Assembly (NCBI GenBank): GCA_002344355.1
Contig: DDTN01000034.1
Coordinates: forward strand, 1-64,000
From: Proteobacteria bacterium UBA2363
GTDB taxonomy: Bacteria; Pseudomonadota; Gammaproteobacteria; Xanthomonadales; UBA2363
DNA length: 64,000 nucleotides
Direction of reading: 5' to 3'
In this document: positions 16,813-24,152 of the stretch, in pieces
Numbering within the stretch: position 1 is the stretch's first letter
How the letters are laid out: each line of letters begins with the position of its first letter
Translations under genes and position numbers: made by a program
The notes under the pieces: generated by a model
The model's input: the letters and a program-made list of their open reading frames with translations, nothing else
The model's database searches: none
What the model was told of the DNA's origin: nothing

Positions 16813-17831
16813 GACTTCCCTTCCTTGCAGACGAGGCGCAGCATCCGATCGGTGAAACTGCGGGAGTCGCCGACAGGACAGAATCCGGCACCCAGCACGG
16901 CCTCGAATGCCTGGCGCCAGGAGATTCCCTTGGGATGCCTGGGATCGTCCGTTTGGTTGGGACGCTCCGGATCACCAGTGCATCTGTCCGGAACGCGCAC
17001 GACCCCTCCGGGCCCGGGTCGCCCAAGGATCGCAAAGCGTGCCTCGAAGCCCAGCAGCGACTCCAGGATGTATTGCTGCAACCCCAGTTGCGACATCTTG
17101 AAGGTCGAGTCGACCGCATTGCCGTCCTTGCCCGAGGCCAAAGAGGGCAGGGTGTAGGTCGAGGTCTTGGAGTCCAGCTTGATCTCGATGCACACCGCGG
17201 CGCGCCGCCCGGTGTGGATGACCAGATCCGCCTTGGCGTTGAAGGCCCATTTGAGCCGGCAGGCGGTCTCCGCCAGAGGTTTGTCCGTTTTGGCGAGGTT
17301 GCGGAGCGTGACAGCGCTCCAGCGCGCCGGGCTCTGCAACTGCTCCAGCGACTGCCTGCCGGCTACGAAGACCTTGTTGAAGCGCTCGACGAAGGCGGTG
17401 TCGATCCGCTCCACACGCTCCGGAATCCTGGGTGTCGGCATGGCCGTTGCCCGCTCGCAGCGCTGGCCCTTCCCGGTTTCCAACAGGGCCATCGCGTTGT
17501 GAATGCCAGCCACCACACCTTCGGAGTGACCCGATTGCAGGAACGCCAGCATGGCGTTGAAGTACCGCGTGTTGCGGTCCACGAGGTTGGCCATGTCCGG
17601 CATCCGGCGCGCCTGCTCCCACAGGTCGCGGACGTGCGCATACTCGAAGTAGATGTGCGGATAGCCGTCATCGCAGCTGACGCCCGGCGCCACCAGTTGC
17701 AGAAACCTCGACATGGCCGCCGGCTCGGCCACCAGGTGGTGGTACAGCACGGCTGCGTAGTTGCGTTCCTCGCGGTTGAAGTCGACGTAGTCGTCTTCAA
17801 CCCGCAACAGAGTGCCCAGGTCCTCGATCAT
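16809..17831 (-). CDS. PD-(D/E)XK nuclease-like protein of unknown family
   Basis: A 340-residue protein. The segment ADLVIHTGRRAAVCIEIKLD (Asp202, Glu216, Lys218) has the spacing of a PD-(D/E)XK active site. The N-terminal part is helical (NYAAVLYHHLVAEPAAMSRF), contains YPHIYFEYAHVRDLWEQA, and has no motif I can name. An excellent ribosome site, AAAGGGAGGA, precedes the ATG at 17831. It overlaps the DUF2779 gene by TTGA. The two together look like a two-gene nuclease unit; restriction or repair are both possible. Confidence 0.72.
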   Translation of the reverse strand: MIEDLGTLLRVEDDYVDFNREERNYAAVLYHHLVAEPAAMSRFLQLVAPGVSCDDGYPHIYFEYAHVRDLWEQARRMPDMANLVDRNTRYFNAMLAFLQSGHSEGVVAGIHNAMALLETGKGQRCERATAMPTPRIPERVERIDTAFVERFNKVFVAGRQSLEQLQSPARWSAVTLRNLAKTDKPLAETACRLKWAFNAKADLVIHTGRRAAVCIEIKLDSKTSTYTLPSLASGKDGNAVDSTFKMSQLGLQQYILESLLGFEARFAILGRPGPGGVVRVPDRCTGDPERPNQTDDPRHPKGISWRQAFEAVLGAGFCPVGDSRSFTDRMLRLVCKEGKS

Positions 17832-17929
17832 GAAGTTCCTCCCTTTGAACGGATTTCCATCCCTGCCGCACTGTAACCCCGCAGCACCGGCATGGCTCGA
17901 TATCGGATCGCCGCATAGGGACACCCGAT

Positions 17930-19165
17930 TCACCCTGCAATCTCACCGAAGGCCACCAGCAGAAAAGCTGCGCAGGCGGCAGAGTCATGGCGCGACAGAC
18001 GCAGGTGCTTCCTCAGGCGTAAGGCGAATTCCGCTGCGCTGCGCACGCCTCGAAGGCGCTCGCGCAACACGGACAGCAGCTCCAAATCGTCTTGGCAGCG
18101 CACGCCCAGTAGCGCCTCGACTGCCCCCGGGCTGAGCAGCAGCACGCTGTCGCCGGGCGCCAGGGTGCACCGCAGACGCTGCACGGCCAGCAGGTCGGAA
18201 TCGCCGTCGGCGCTGAGCGCCACCGCGGGGTGGCGCAGGGGGGCGGGCAGGGCATCTGGCGAAAGGACATCGCCGGCGACACCATCGCCAAAGGCCCCAC
18301 GCAGCGCTCGCAGGTCCTGCGCGCAGCCAAGCAGGGCGGGCTCGCCGCCCACCGGCCACAGCACCGCGCGACCGGTGCCGATCGCCAGCACCTGCAACGA
18401 CGCCCCGCGCAGATGCGCCAGCACCAGCCCGGCCCCGGCCCCGCGGCCGTGCGGACGACGGCCCAGGCGGCGCTGCAGCTCGCGTTGCACCTCGGCGATG
18501 AGACGATGGCCGGGCCGGCCATCGCTGCGCAGTTCGGGGCGTTCGACCAGCAGGCGGCGCAGGGCATCGAGCACGATGCGGCTGGCCGCCGGTGCCGCGG
18601 CATGGCCGGGCAGGCCGGTGGCCAGGGCGAGCACGGTATCGGCCGCGACCAGCTCGACCCGCCGCAGGCCCAGGCGTGCGCGCTGCCAGACCCGGCCGGC
18701 CAGCAGCAGGGCATCGCGCTGCCGGGCCTCGCCATTGCGCCACTGGCCGGCGTGCAGGGTGTAGCGGCAGGCGGCCAGCGCGGGACGGACGCGACCTCGC
18801 CGCGCAATCGGCGCGCGCGTCGGCGCCGGCGCGTCCACCGGCAGCGGCTGCACCAGCTCGATCCGCCAGCTCTCCCGGCCACCCGGCCATGCCAGGGCGC
18901 CGATCAGCACCTGCCGGTCCGGCGACAGCCGCAGCACCAGTTCGCTGTGGTCGGCGCGCCGGCGCAGCAGCCATAGGCCGTCGGGCTGCCGCAGGCCGGT
19001 CATGCGCACCAGGCGCCAGCGACCGCCGCTGGGGGACGCCCGGTCCCAGCGCAGGCAGGCCACCACGCAGCGCCGGCCGCGCACCGCCACGTCGACCGGG
19101 CGGTACGCGCGGTCCTCCAGTTGCCCGGAGGTGCCCACCGCCAGCCGGCCGCGCGTCCAGCGCAT
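17930..19165 (-). CDS. degenerate PP2C-like protein
   Basis: A 411-residue protein. The middle and C-terminal parts follow the layout of PP2C serine/threonine phosphatases: a core strand DTVLALATGLPGHAAA in the place of the usual DGMGGH block, then GAGLVLAHLRGASLQVLAIGTGRAVLW, and LAPGDSVLLLSPGAVEALLG near the end. The metal-binding Asp of the DG motif is replaced (ATG), so catalysis is doubtful. The first 120 or so residues are a separate Arg/Trp-rich domain without a name. It starts 4 nt after the AAA+ gene stop, so the two are co-transcribed; a sensory or scaffold role is inferred. Confidence 0.6.
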   Translation of the reverse strand: MRWTRGRLAVGTSGQLEDRAYRPVDVAVRGRRCVVACLRWDRASPSGGRWRLVRMTGLRQPDGLWLLRRRADHSELVLRLSPDRQVLIGALAWPGGRESWRIELVQPLPVDAPAPTRAPIARRGRVRPALAACRYTLHAGQWRNGEARQRDALLLAGRVWQRARLGLRRVELVAADTVLALATGLPGHAAAPAASRIVLDALRRLLVERPELRSDGRPGHRLIAEVQRELQRRLGRRPHGRGAGAGLVLAHLRGASLQVLAIGTGRAVLWPVGGEPALLGCAQDLRALRGAFGDGVAGDVLSPDALPAPLRHPAVALSADGDSDLLAVQRLRCTLAPGDSVLLLSPGAVEALLGVRCQDDLELLSVLRERLRGVRSAAEFALRLRKHLRLSRHDSAACAAFLLVAFGEIAG

Positions 19166-19169
19166 GGCA

Positions 19170-21332
19170 TCAGCCCTGCGCCAGGAAGCCGATGCCCGGC
19201 GCGGCGGCACCCGGCTTCAGGCGCAGCTCGGCCTCGAGCAGGTCGAGCAGGCGCGCGGCGGCGACCGGCTCGCCGGTCACCGCGAGCTGGCGCAGCACGT
19301 TGGCGACATCGCCGGGCGTCAGCCGGTCCAGGGCGTCGAGCCGCCGCAGCGCCGCCGAATCCAGGCCGTCCGCAGAACCCCCGGCGCCCGCCAACACGTT
19401 GGTCAGCAGCCGCCGCCGCTGGCCCCGGTCAAGAAAACCGAAGCGGACCTTGAAGTCGAAGCGGCGCAGCGCCGCCGGGTCCAGGCGCTCGACCAGGTTG
19501 GTGGAGGCCACGAACACGCCTTCGAAGGCCTCCATCTGGGTCAGCAGCTCGTTGACGCCGGTGACCTCCCAGCTTGCGCGCGCCTGGCTGCGGTCCTGCA
19601 GGAAGCCGTCGGCCTCGTCGATCAGCAGCACGGCGCCCTCGTCGCGCGCCTGCTCGAAGGCCCGGGCCAGCTTGGCCTCGGTGCCGCCCACCCACATGCT
19701 CAGCAGGTCCGAGCCGCGGCGCACCAGGAGGGGGCGATCCAGCACCTGCGCAAGGTGGTGGCCCAGCGCGCTCTTGCCGGTGCCCGGGGGGCCGTACAGG
19801 CACAGCCGGGCCGGGCGGCCGGCGCGCAGGCCCTCGACCAGGGCGCCCAGGTCGCGGTCGGTGTTGAGCACGCCGGGGTCGTAATGGCCGGGCAGGGGAA
19901 CCGAGGCGGTCTGCGGCCGGTGGCCCAGGGCCTTCAGGCTGCCCTCCAGGACGCTGCGCGCCTCGGCCTCGCGCTGCGCGGGTTGCCGGCTGCCCAGCAC
20001 CCGCACCACCTTGGCGGCACGGCCGACCAGGCCCGGCGGCAGCGGATCGAGCTGGGCCAGGCGGTCCAGCGCCGGCGGCGGCAGCAGGTCGTGGCCGAAG
20101 TGCCGGCCCAGCACCCGGCGGCGCACGCTGCGCACCGGCTGCCGGAATTCCACCACCAGGTCGAAACGGCGCAGGAAGGCCGGGTCGATCGCATCGATGC
20201 GGTTGCACACCCACACGGTCGGCACCGGGTTGCTCTCCAGGGTCTGGTTCACCCAGCCCTTGGCGACACTCTCCGGATCCCGGCGGCTGCCGAAGAAAAG
20301 GCCCCTGCCGCCGCCGTCGATGCAGCCGAACACGTCCTCGACCTCGTCGAACAGCAGCAGGTGGCGCGGCCGCGGCGTCAGCAGGCTCTGCGACAACGCA
20401 TAGCTGCGGAAGCGCCGGTCGCCGCTGACCGCCGACCCGTCCTCGTGCTCGGTCGGCACCTCGTGCAGGGTCAGCCCCAGACCGGCCGCCAGCGCGCACA
20501 CGAACTCGGTCTTGCCGGTTCCCGGCTCGCCGTGCAGCAACAGGTTGGTGCCGCGCCGGCGCGGCCGGAAGGCGCGCGTCAGATAGCGCTGCACGAGGCC
20601 GGCCTCCGGCACGTGGGCGAAATCCGCCAGGGCCAGGCCGGCTGGCGGCGCCGGCTTCACCAGGCGGGCCAGCATCCGTTGGGCGTCCAGCCGCGGCGTC
20701 AGCAGCCACTGCACCTGCAGGGCATCCATCTCCAGCGGCTGGCTGTGGTGGCCGTAACCGCCGCGACTGATCAGCCCGCTACGCACCAGGGTCGAGCCCG
20801 GTGCCAGCGCCCTGGCAATCGCCGTGCTGGAATGGCCCAGCGCCGCCGCCAGCCAGCGGTTGGCCTGGCCCGGGGCGGGTCGGCGGCAGTCGAACAGCGA
20901 GGTGAACCAGCGGCTGTGGTTGACCAGCACGGCCATGCGCAGCAGCGCGCGTTCGCACGGCGCAAGATCCAGCAGCTCGCCGATCCGCTCGACATTGCCG
21001 TCCAGCGGCCGCAGCGGCGGTGCCGGCGCCGCGGTCAGCGTGTCCAGGCGGATCCGCGTCCACTGCGCCAGCAGGGCAGGGGTGAGCGTTTCGTCCGGGT
21101 CGTCCAGGCCCAGGCCGAACAGGGGCAGCAGGTCGGCGTCGGCCAGGCTGCCGCGATGCACCAGCCGGCCGTGCAGGCGCTCGCCTTCGACGATGCGCAG
21201 GGCAAGCAGCCCCGCGGCCCGGTCCATCGGCGAATCGAAGGCCGCGGCGAACAGGCGAGCCGGCCTGGGCGGCGATTCCCTGTGCCAGTGCGGCAGGCGG
21301 GAGCGGGATCGGGTGCGGTGACTGCGGGTCAT
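19170..21332 (-). CDS. two-domain AAA+ ATPase
   Basis: A 720-residue protein with two AAA+ modules. The first has Walker A LHGEPGTGKTE (268-275) and Walker B LLLFDEVED (about 325-333), with NRIDAIDPAFLRRFD after it. The second has GPPGTGKSA (514-521), VLLIDEAD (about 568-575) and STNLVERLDPAALRRFD, an arrangement seen in Cdc48/FtsH-like ATPases. The N-terminal 220 residues are helical and contain no named domain. GGAGGAA lies well placed before the ATG. It is divergent from the WYL regulator and in an operon with the PP2C-like gene. Role unknown; remodelling of protein or nucleic acid is the likely activity. Confidence 0.85.
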   Translation of the reverse strand: MTRSHRTRSRSRLPHWHRESPPRPARLFAAAFDSPMDRAAGLLALRIVEGERLHGRLVHRGSLADADLLPLFGLGLDDPDETLTPALLAQWTRIRLDTLTAAPAPPLRPLDGNVERIGELLDLAPCERALLRMAVLVNHSRWFTSLFDCRRPAPGQANRWLAAALGHSSTAIARALAPGSTLVRSGLISRGGYGHHSQPLEMDALQVQWLLTPRLDAQRMLARLVKPAPPAGLALADFAHVPEAGLVQRYLTRAFRPRRRGTNLLLHGEPGTGKTEFVCALAAGLGLTLHEVPTEHEDGSAVSGDRRFRSYALSQSLLTPRPRHLLLFDEVEDVFGCIDGGGRGLFFGSRRDPESVAKGWVNQTLESNPVPTVWVCNRIDAIDPAFLRRFDLVVEFRQPVRSVRRRVLGRHFGHDLLPPPALDRLAQLDPLPPGLVGRAAKVVRVLGSRQPAQREAEARSVLEGSLKALGHRPQTASVPLPGHYDPGVLNTDRDLGALVEGLRAGRPARLCLYGPPGTGKSALGHHLAQVLDRPLLVRRGSDLLSMWVGGTEAKLARAFEQARDEGAVLLIDEADGFLQDRSQARASWEVTGVNELLTQMEAFEGVFVASTNLVERLDPAALRRFDFKVRFGFLDRGQRRRLLTNVLAGAGGSADGLDSAALRRLDALDRLTPGDVANVLRQLAVTGEPVAAARLLDLLEAELRLKPGAAAPGIGFLAQG

Positions 21333-21364
21333 GGCGTTCCTCCGGGTCCGCCATTAGGCGCCCG

Positions 21365-21393
21365 CCATGCGACACCCCGTGTCGCATGGCGCT
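21365..21393. promoter_or_regulatory. perfect 29-bp palindrome between AAA+ and WYL genes
   Basis: The arms CGCCATGCGACAC and GTGTCGCATGGCG (13 bp each) are separated by CCC. It lies 32 nt upstream of the AAA+ start and 64 nt upstream of the WYL start, where an operator of the divergent regulator would be expected. Confidence 0.7.
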
Positions 21394-21457
21394 GGCGCCC
21401 GCCGTGCGCCGCCGGCTACAGTGGCTTCACCCTCGCCCCCCCCGCACCGGAGCCGGC

Positions 21458-22453
21458 ATGACCCAGCTCGTCAAGCGTCACCTGGCAATGCTTCGCAAGA
21501 TTCCGCGTGCGCCCCGCAAGGCGACCGCCGCCGAGGTGCACCAGGCGCTGGAGGGCTTCGGATACAAGGTCACCCGGCGCAGCGTCGAACGCGACCTGCA
21601 CACCCTGGAAGAGGCGTTCAAGTTGGCGCGTGACGAACGCAGCCGGCCCACCGGCTGGCAATGGCCCGCCGACGCACCCGGCATCAACGCACCCGGCATG
21701 GACCTGGCCGAGGCCCTGGCGCTGGACCTGCTGGGCCGCCATCTGCAGACCCTGGTGCCCGCGCCCCTGCTGGCCAGCCTGCAGCCGCGCCTGGCCGAGG
21801 CCCGCGCCCTGCTCGATCTGCACCGCACCGCCCCCGGCAGCCGCTGGCGCGATCGCATCGCCGTCATCGACGCCGGCCCGCCCCTGCAGCCACCGGTGGT
21901 CGACGCCGGCGTGGTCGCCACCGTCCACGACGCCCTGCTGCATGGCCGCCAGCTCGAACTGGACTACCACAAGGTCGACGCCGACCAGCCCCAGCGCTAC
22001 CTCGCCCATCCCGTCGCCCTGGTCCATCAGGGCCCGGTCGGCTATCTGGTGGCCATGCTGTGGAACTACGACACCCTGGTCCACCTGGCCCTGCACCGCA
22101 TGCGCGCCGCCACCGCGCTGGACGAAAAGGCCCGGCAGCCCAAGGACTTCGACCTGCAGCGCTACCTGCGCGAGGAGGCCGCCTTCGACCTGCCCGCCGA
22201 ACGCCGCATCCGCCTGGAACTGCGCGTCGACGACTGGCTGCGCCGCCACCTGGACGAACGCCGCCTTGCCGACGACCAGCGCATCACCCCCGGCCCCGGC
22301 GAGGGGCGCTGGACCGTGCGCGCCACCGTCCAGGACAGCGAGCGGCTGTTCTGGTGGCTGTGCAGCCAGGGGGGGAAGGTGGAGGTGGTAAGGCCGGTGG
22401 GGTTGAGGAGGAGGGTGGCGTGCGAAGGTGCACTCTTCGCCGGCTTGCGATGA
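21458..22453 (+). CDS. WYL-domain transcriptional regulator
   Basis: A 331-residue DNA-binding protein. The N-terminal winged helix-turn-helix (about 5-60) includes KVTRRSVERDLHTLE. The WYL domain follows (about 145-215), with LELDYHKVDADQPQRYLAHPVAL, then a WCX-like C-terminal part (RIRLELRVDDWLRRH to VQDSERLFWWLCSQGGKVEV). Such regulators control many defence loci, usually sensing nucleic acid or nucleotides. It is divergent from the AAA+/PP2C-like pair and 168 nt upstream of the DISARM operon, which runs the same way. It could therefore regulate either side. The start at 21458 fits the HTH. Confidence 0.88.
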   Translation: MTQLVKRHLAMLRKIPRAPRKATAAEVHQALEGFGYKVTRRSVERDLHTLEEAFKLARDERSRPTGWQWPADAPGINAPGMDLAEALALDLLGRHLQTLVPAPLLASLQPRLAEARALLDLHRTAPGSRWRDRIAVIDAGPPLQPPVVDAGVVATVHDALLHGRQLELDYHKVDADQPQRYLAHPVALVHQGPVGYLVAMLWNYDTLVHLALHRMRAATALDEKARQPKDFDLQRYLREEAAFDLPAERRIRLELRVDDWLRRHLDERRLADDQRITPGPGEGRWTVRATVQDSERLFWWLCSQGGKVEVVRPVGLRRRVACEGALFAGLR

Positions 22454-22621
22454 GCGAACCCTTCCGTGCGCACAATTCAAGCTGTGAATCCACCAATACT
22501 TCCCACGTCCCATGCCCGGCGAACCCCTCCAAAATGGCAAGCACCTACTTCCAATGGGACGTTACCGCGCAATGTCCGCCAGCAAGCTCGCAATAGTCAG
22601 ACCATTCCTTGGGGCAGCACA

Positions 22622-23665
22622 ATGAATTCGATGGCGTGCATTGATCTCTTTTGCGGCGTAGGAGGGCTAACTCACGGCCTGCTTCTGGAAGGACTAGAGG
22701 TAGTTGCTGGAATCGATCTGGATCCTGCCTGCCGCTTTCCGTTCGAAGTCAACAATCGAACTCGATTCCTTGAGCGGGACATCAGTACGATCACTACGAA
22801 CGAACTGAACGCGCTGTTCGGAAGCGCGAGACTCAAAGTGCTTGCAGGATGCGCTCCGTGCCAACCCTTTTCGACCTACTCGCAGCGATACGAGTTGGAC
22901 AGAAAGGACGGCAAGTGGAGCCTGCTGTATGAGTTCGCGCGTCTCGCCAAAGGCGCCAAACCCGATGTCATCACGATGGAGAACGTCCCCACCGTCGCGA
23001 AACACGAGGTATTTCATGACTTCGTCGATACGCTGAAGCGGCTCGGCTACAACGTCTGGTTCGATGTCGTCGACAGCTCCCGCTATGGCGTGCCACAGAT
23101 GCGGCGGCGCATGGTGCTACTGGCATCGAAGCATGGCGACATCAAGATGATCGAACCGACGCACGAGAAACCAAAGACGGTTCGTCAAGCCATCGGCCGC
23201 TTGCGCCCATTGAGCGCGGGCGAGGCGGCCCCAAGGGACAAATTGCACGTCACCTCGACGCTTTCCGAGAAGAATCTTCGGCGGATCAAAGTCTCGAAGC
23301 CCGGTGGAACTTGGCGCGATTGGCCGGATGATCTCGTTGCCGACTGTCACCGCGCCGAGAGTGGACGCACCTACCCGGGCGTATATGGACGCATGGAGTG
23401 GGACAAACCCGCCCCGACCATGACCACGCAATGCTACGGCTTTGGCAATGGCCGTTTCGGGCACCCAGAACAGGACCGAGCCATCTCGTTGAGGGAGGCA
23501 GCGATCCTCCAGAGCTTTCCACGCGACTACGCGTTCGTGCCGGATGACGGCGAAGTGAGCTTCAAGGTTCTCGGGCGGCTCATCGGCAACGCGGTTCCCG
23601 TCGATCTCGGTCGTGCCATCGCGCGCAGCATCAACACGCATATCGCATCGGTCACGGCCCGATGA
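22622..23665 (+). CDS. DNA cytosine-5 methyltransferase
   Basis: A 347-residue C5 methyltransferase that uses S-adenosylmethionine. Motif I is IDLFCGVGGLTHGL at the N-terminus. The catalytic motif IV is GCAPCQPFSTYSQR (Cys80), motif VI ITMENVPTV and motif VIII VPQMRRRMVLLA. The target-recognition region lies at about 190-270, and motifs IX/X follow (SLREAAILQSFP, GRLIGNAVPVDLG). It is the first gene of the nine-gene DISARM-containing operon, with Vsr 20 nt downstream. Methylation would mark self DNA, and the target sequence cannot be read from here. It resembles the role of drmMII in class 2 DISARM, although the rest of the locus is class 1. GC content is lower than in the genes to the left. 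Confidence 0.93.
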   Translation: MNSMACIDLFCGVGGLTHGLLLEGLEVVAGIDLDPACRFPFEVNNRTRFLERDISTITTNELNALFGSARLKVLAGCAPCQPFSTYSQRYELDRKDGKWSLLYEFARLAKGAKPDVITMENVPTVAKHEVFHDFVDTLKRLGYNVWFDVVDSSRYGVPQMRRRMVLLASKHGDIKMIEPTHEKPKTVRQAIGRLRPLSAGEAAPRDKLHVTSTLSEKNLRRIKVSKPGGTWRDWPDDLVADCHRAESGRTYPGVYGRMEWDKPAPTMTTQCYGFGNGRFGHPEQDRAISLREAAILQSFPRDYAFVPDDGEVSFKVLGRLIGNAVPVDLGRAIARSINTHIASVTAR

Positions 23666-23685
23666 CGAGCTGACGAGGGCTTCCG

Positions 23686-24144
23686 ATGTCGCGCATTCAG
23701 CCCTCGTCCCCCGAGACCAGTCGCCGCATGGCGAAGGTTCGGCAGAAAGGGACTGATGCCGAAATCGCGCTACGAAGTGAGCTTTACCGGAGGGGCCTGC
23801 GCTACCGAGTCGATTACGAGGTCCTGAAGAAACCTCGCCGCGTCGCAGACGTGGCATTCCCGGGGTTGAAGATCGCCGTCTTCGTCGATGGGTGCTTTTG
23901 GCACGGATGCCCCAAGCATGCGACCTGGCCGAAACAGAACGCAGAGTTCTGGCGGCAGAAGATCGAGGCGAATCGCCTCAGGGACACCGACACGAATTCG
24001 AGGCTTCTCGAAAGCGGTTGGACGGTACTGCGATTCTGGGAACACGAGTCCCCGATCGAAGCCACGGATACCGTCGCACAGGCGGTCGCCATCGCAAAAA
24101 CAAAGCGCTGCACATCGTCTGCTGGCGCGCACAAGAAGAACTGA
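23686..24144 (+). CDS. very short patch repair (Vsr) endonuclease
   Basis: A 152-residue Vsr-type nuclease. Family motifs are seen: MAKVRQKGTDAEIALRSELY, YRVDYEVLKKPRRVADVAF with the catalytic Asp, and VFVDGCFWHGCPKH with the zinc Cys/His set. WTVLRFWEHE is near the end. Vsr nicks T:G mismatches that arise by deamination of 5-methylcytosine, which fits its place directly after the cytosine methyltransferase. GAGGG precedes the ATG. The C-terminal tail (TKRCTSSAGAHKKN) is short and unstructured. It ends 8 nt before drmD. Confidence 0.93.
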   Translation: MSRIQPSSPETSRRMAKVRQKGTDAEIALRSELYRRGLRYRVDYEVLKKPRRVADVAFPGLKIAVFVDGCFWHGCPKHATWPKQNAEFWRQKIEANRLRDTDTNSRLLESGWTVLRFWEHESPIEATDTVAQAVAIAKTKRCTSSAGAHKKN

Positions 24145-24152
24145 ATAGGAAG

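Noticed and set aside
19002..21461. An 819-codon frame opposite the AAA+ gene
   Set aside because: Shadow; both Walker motifs are on the minus strand.
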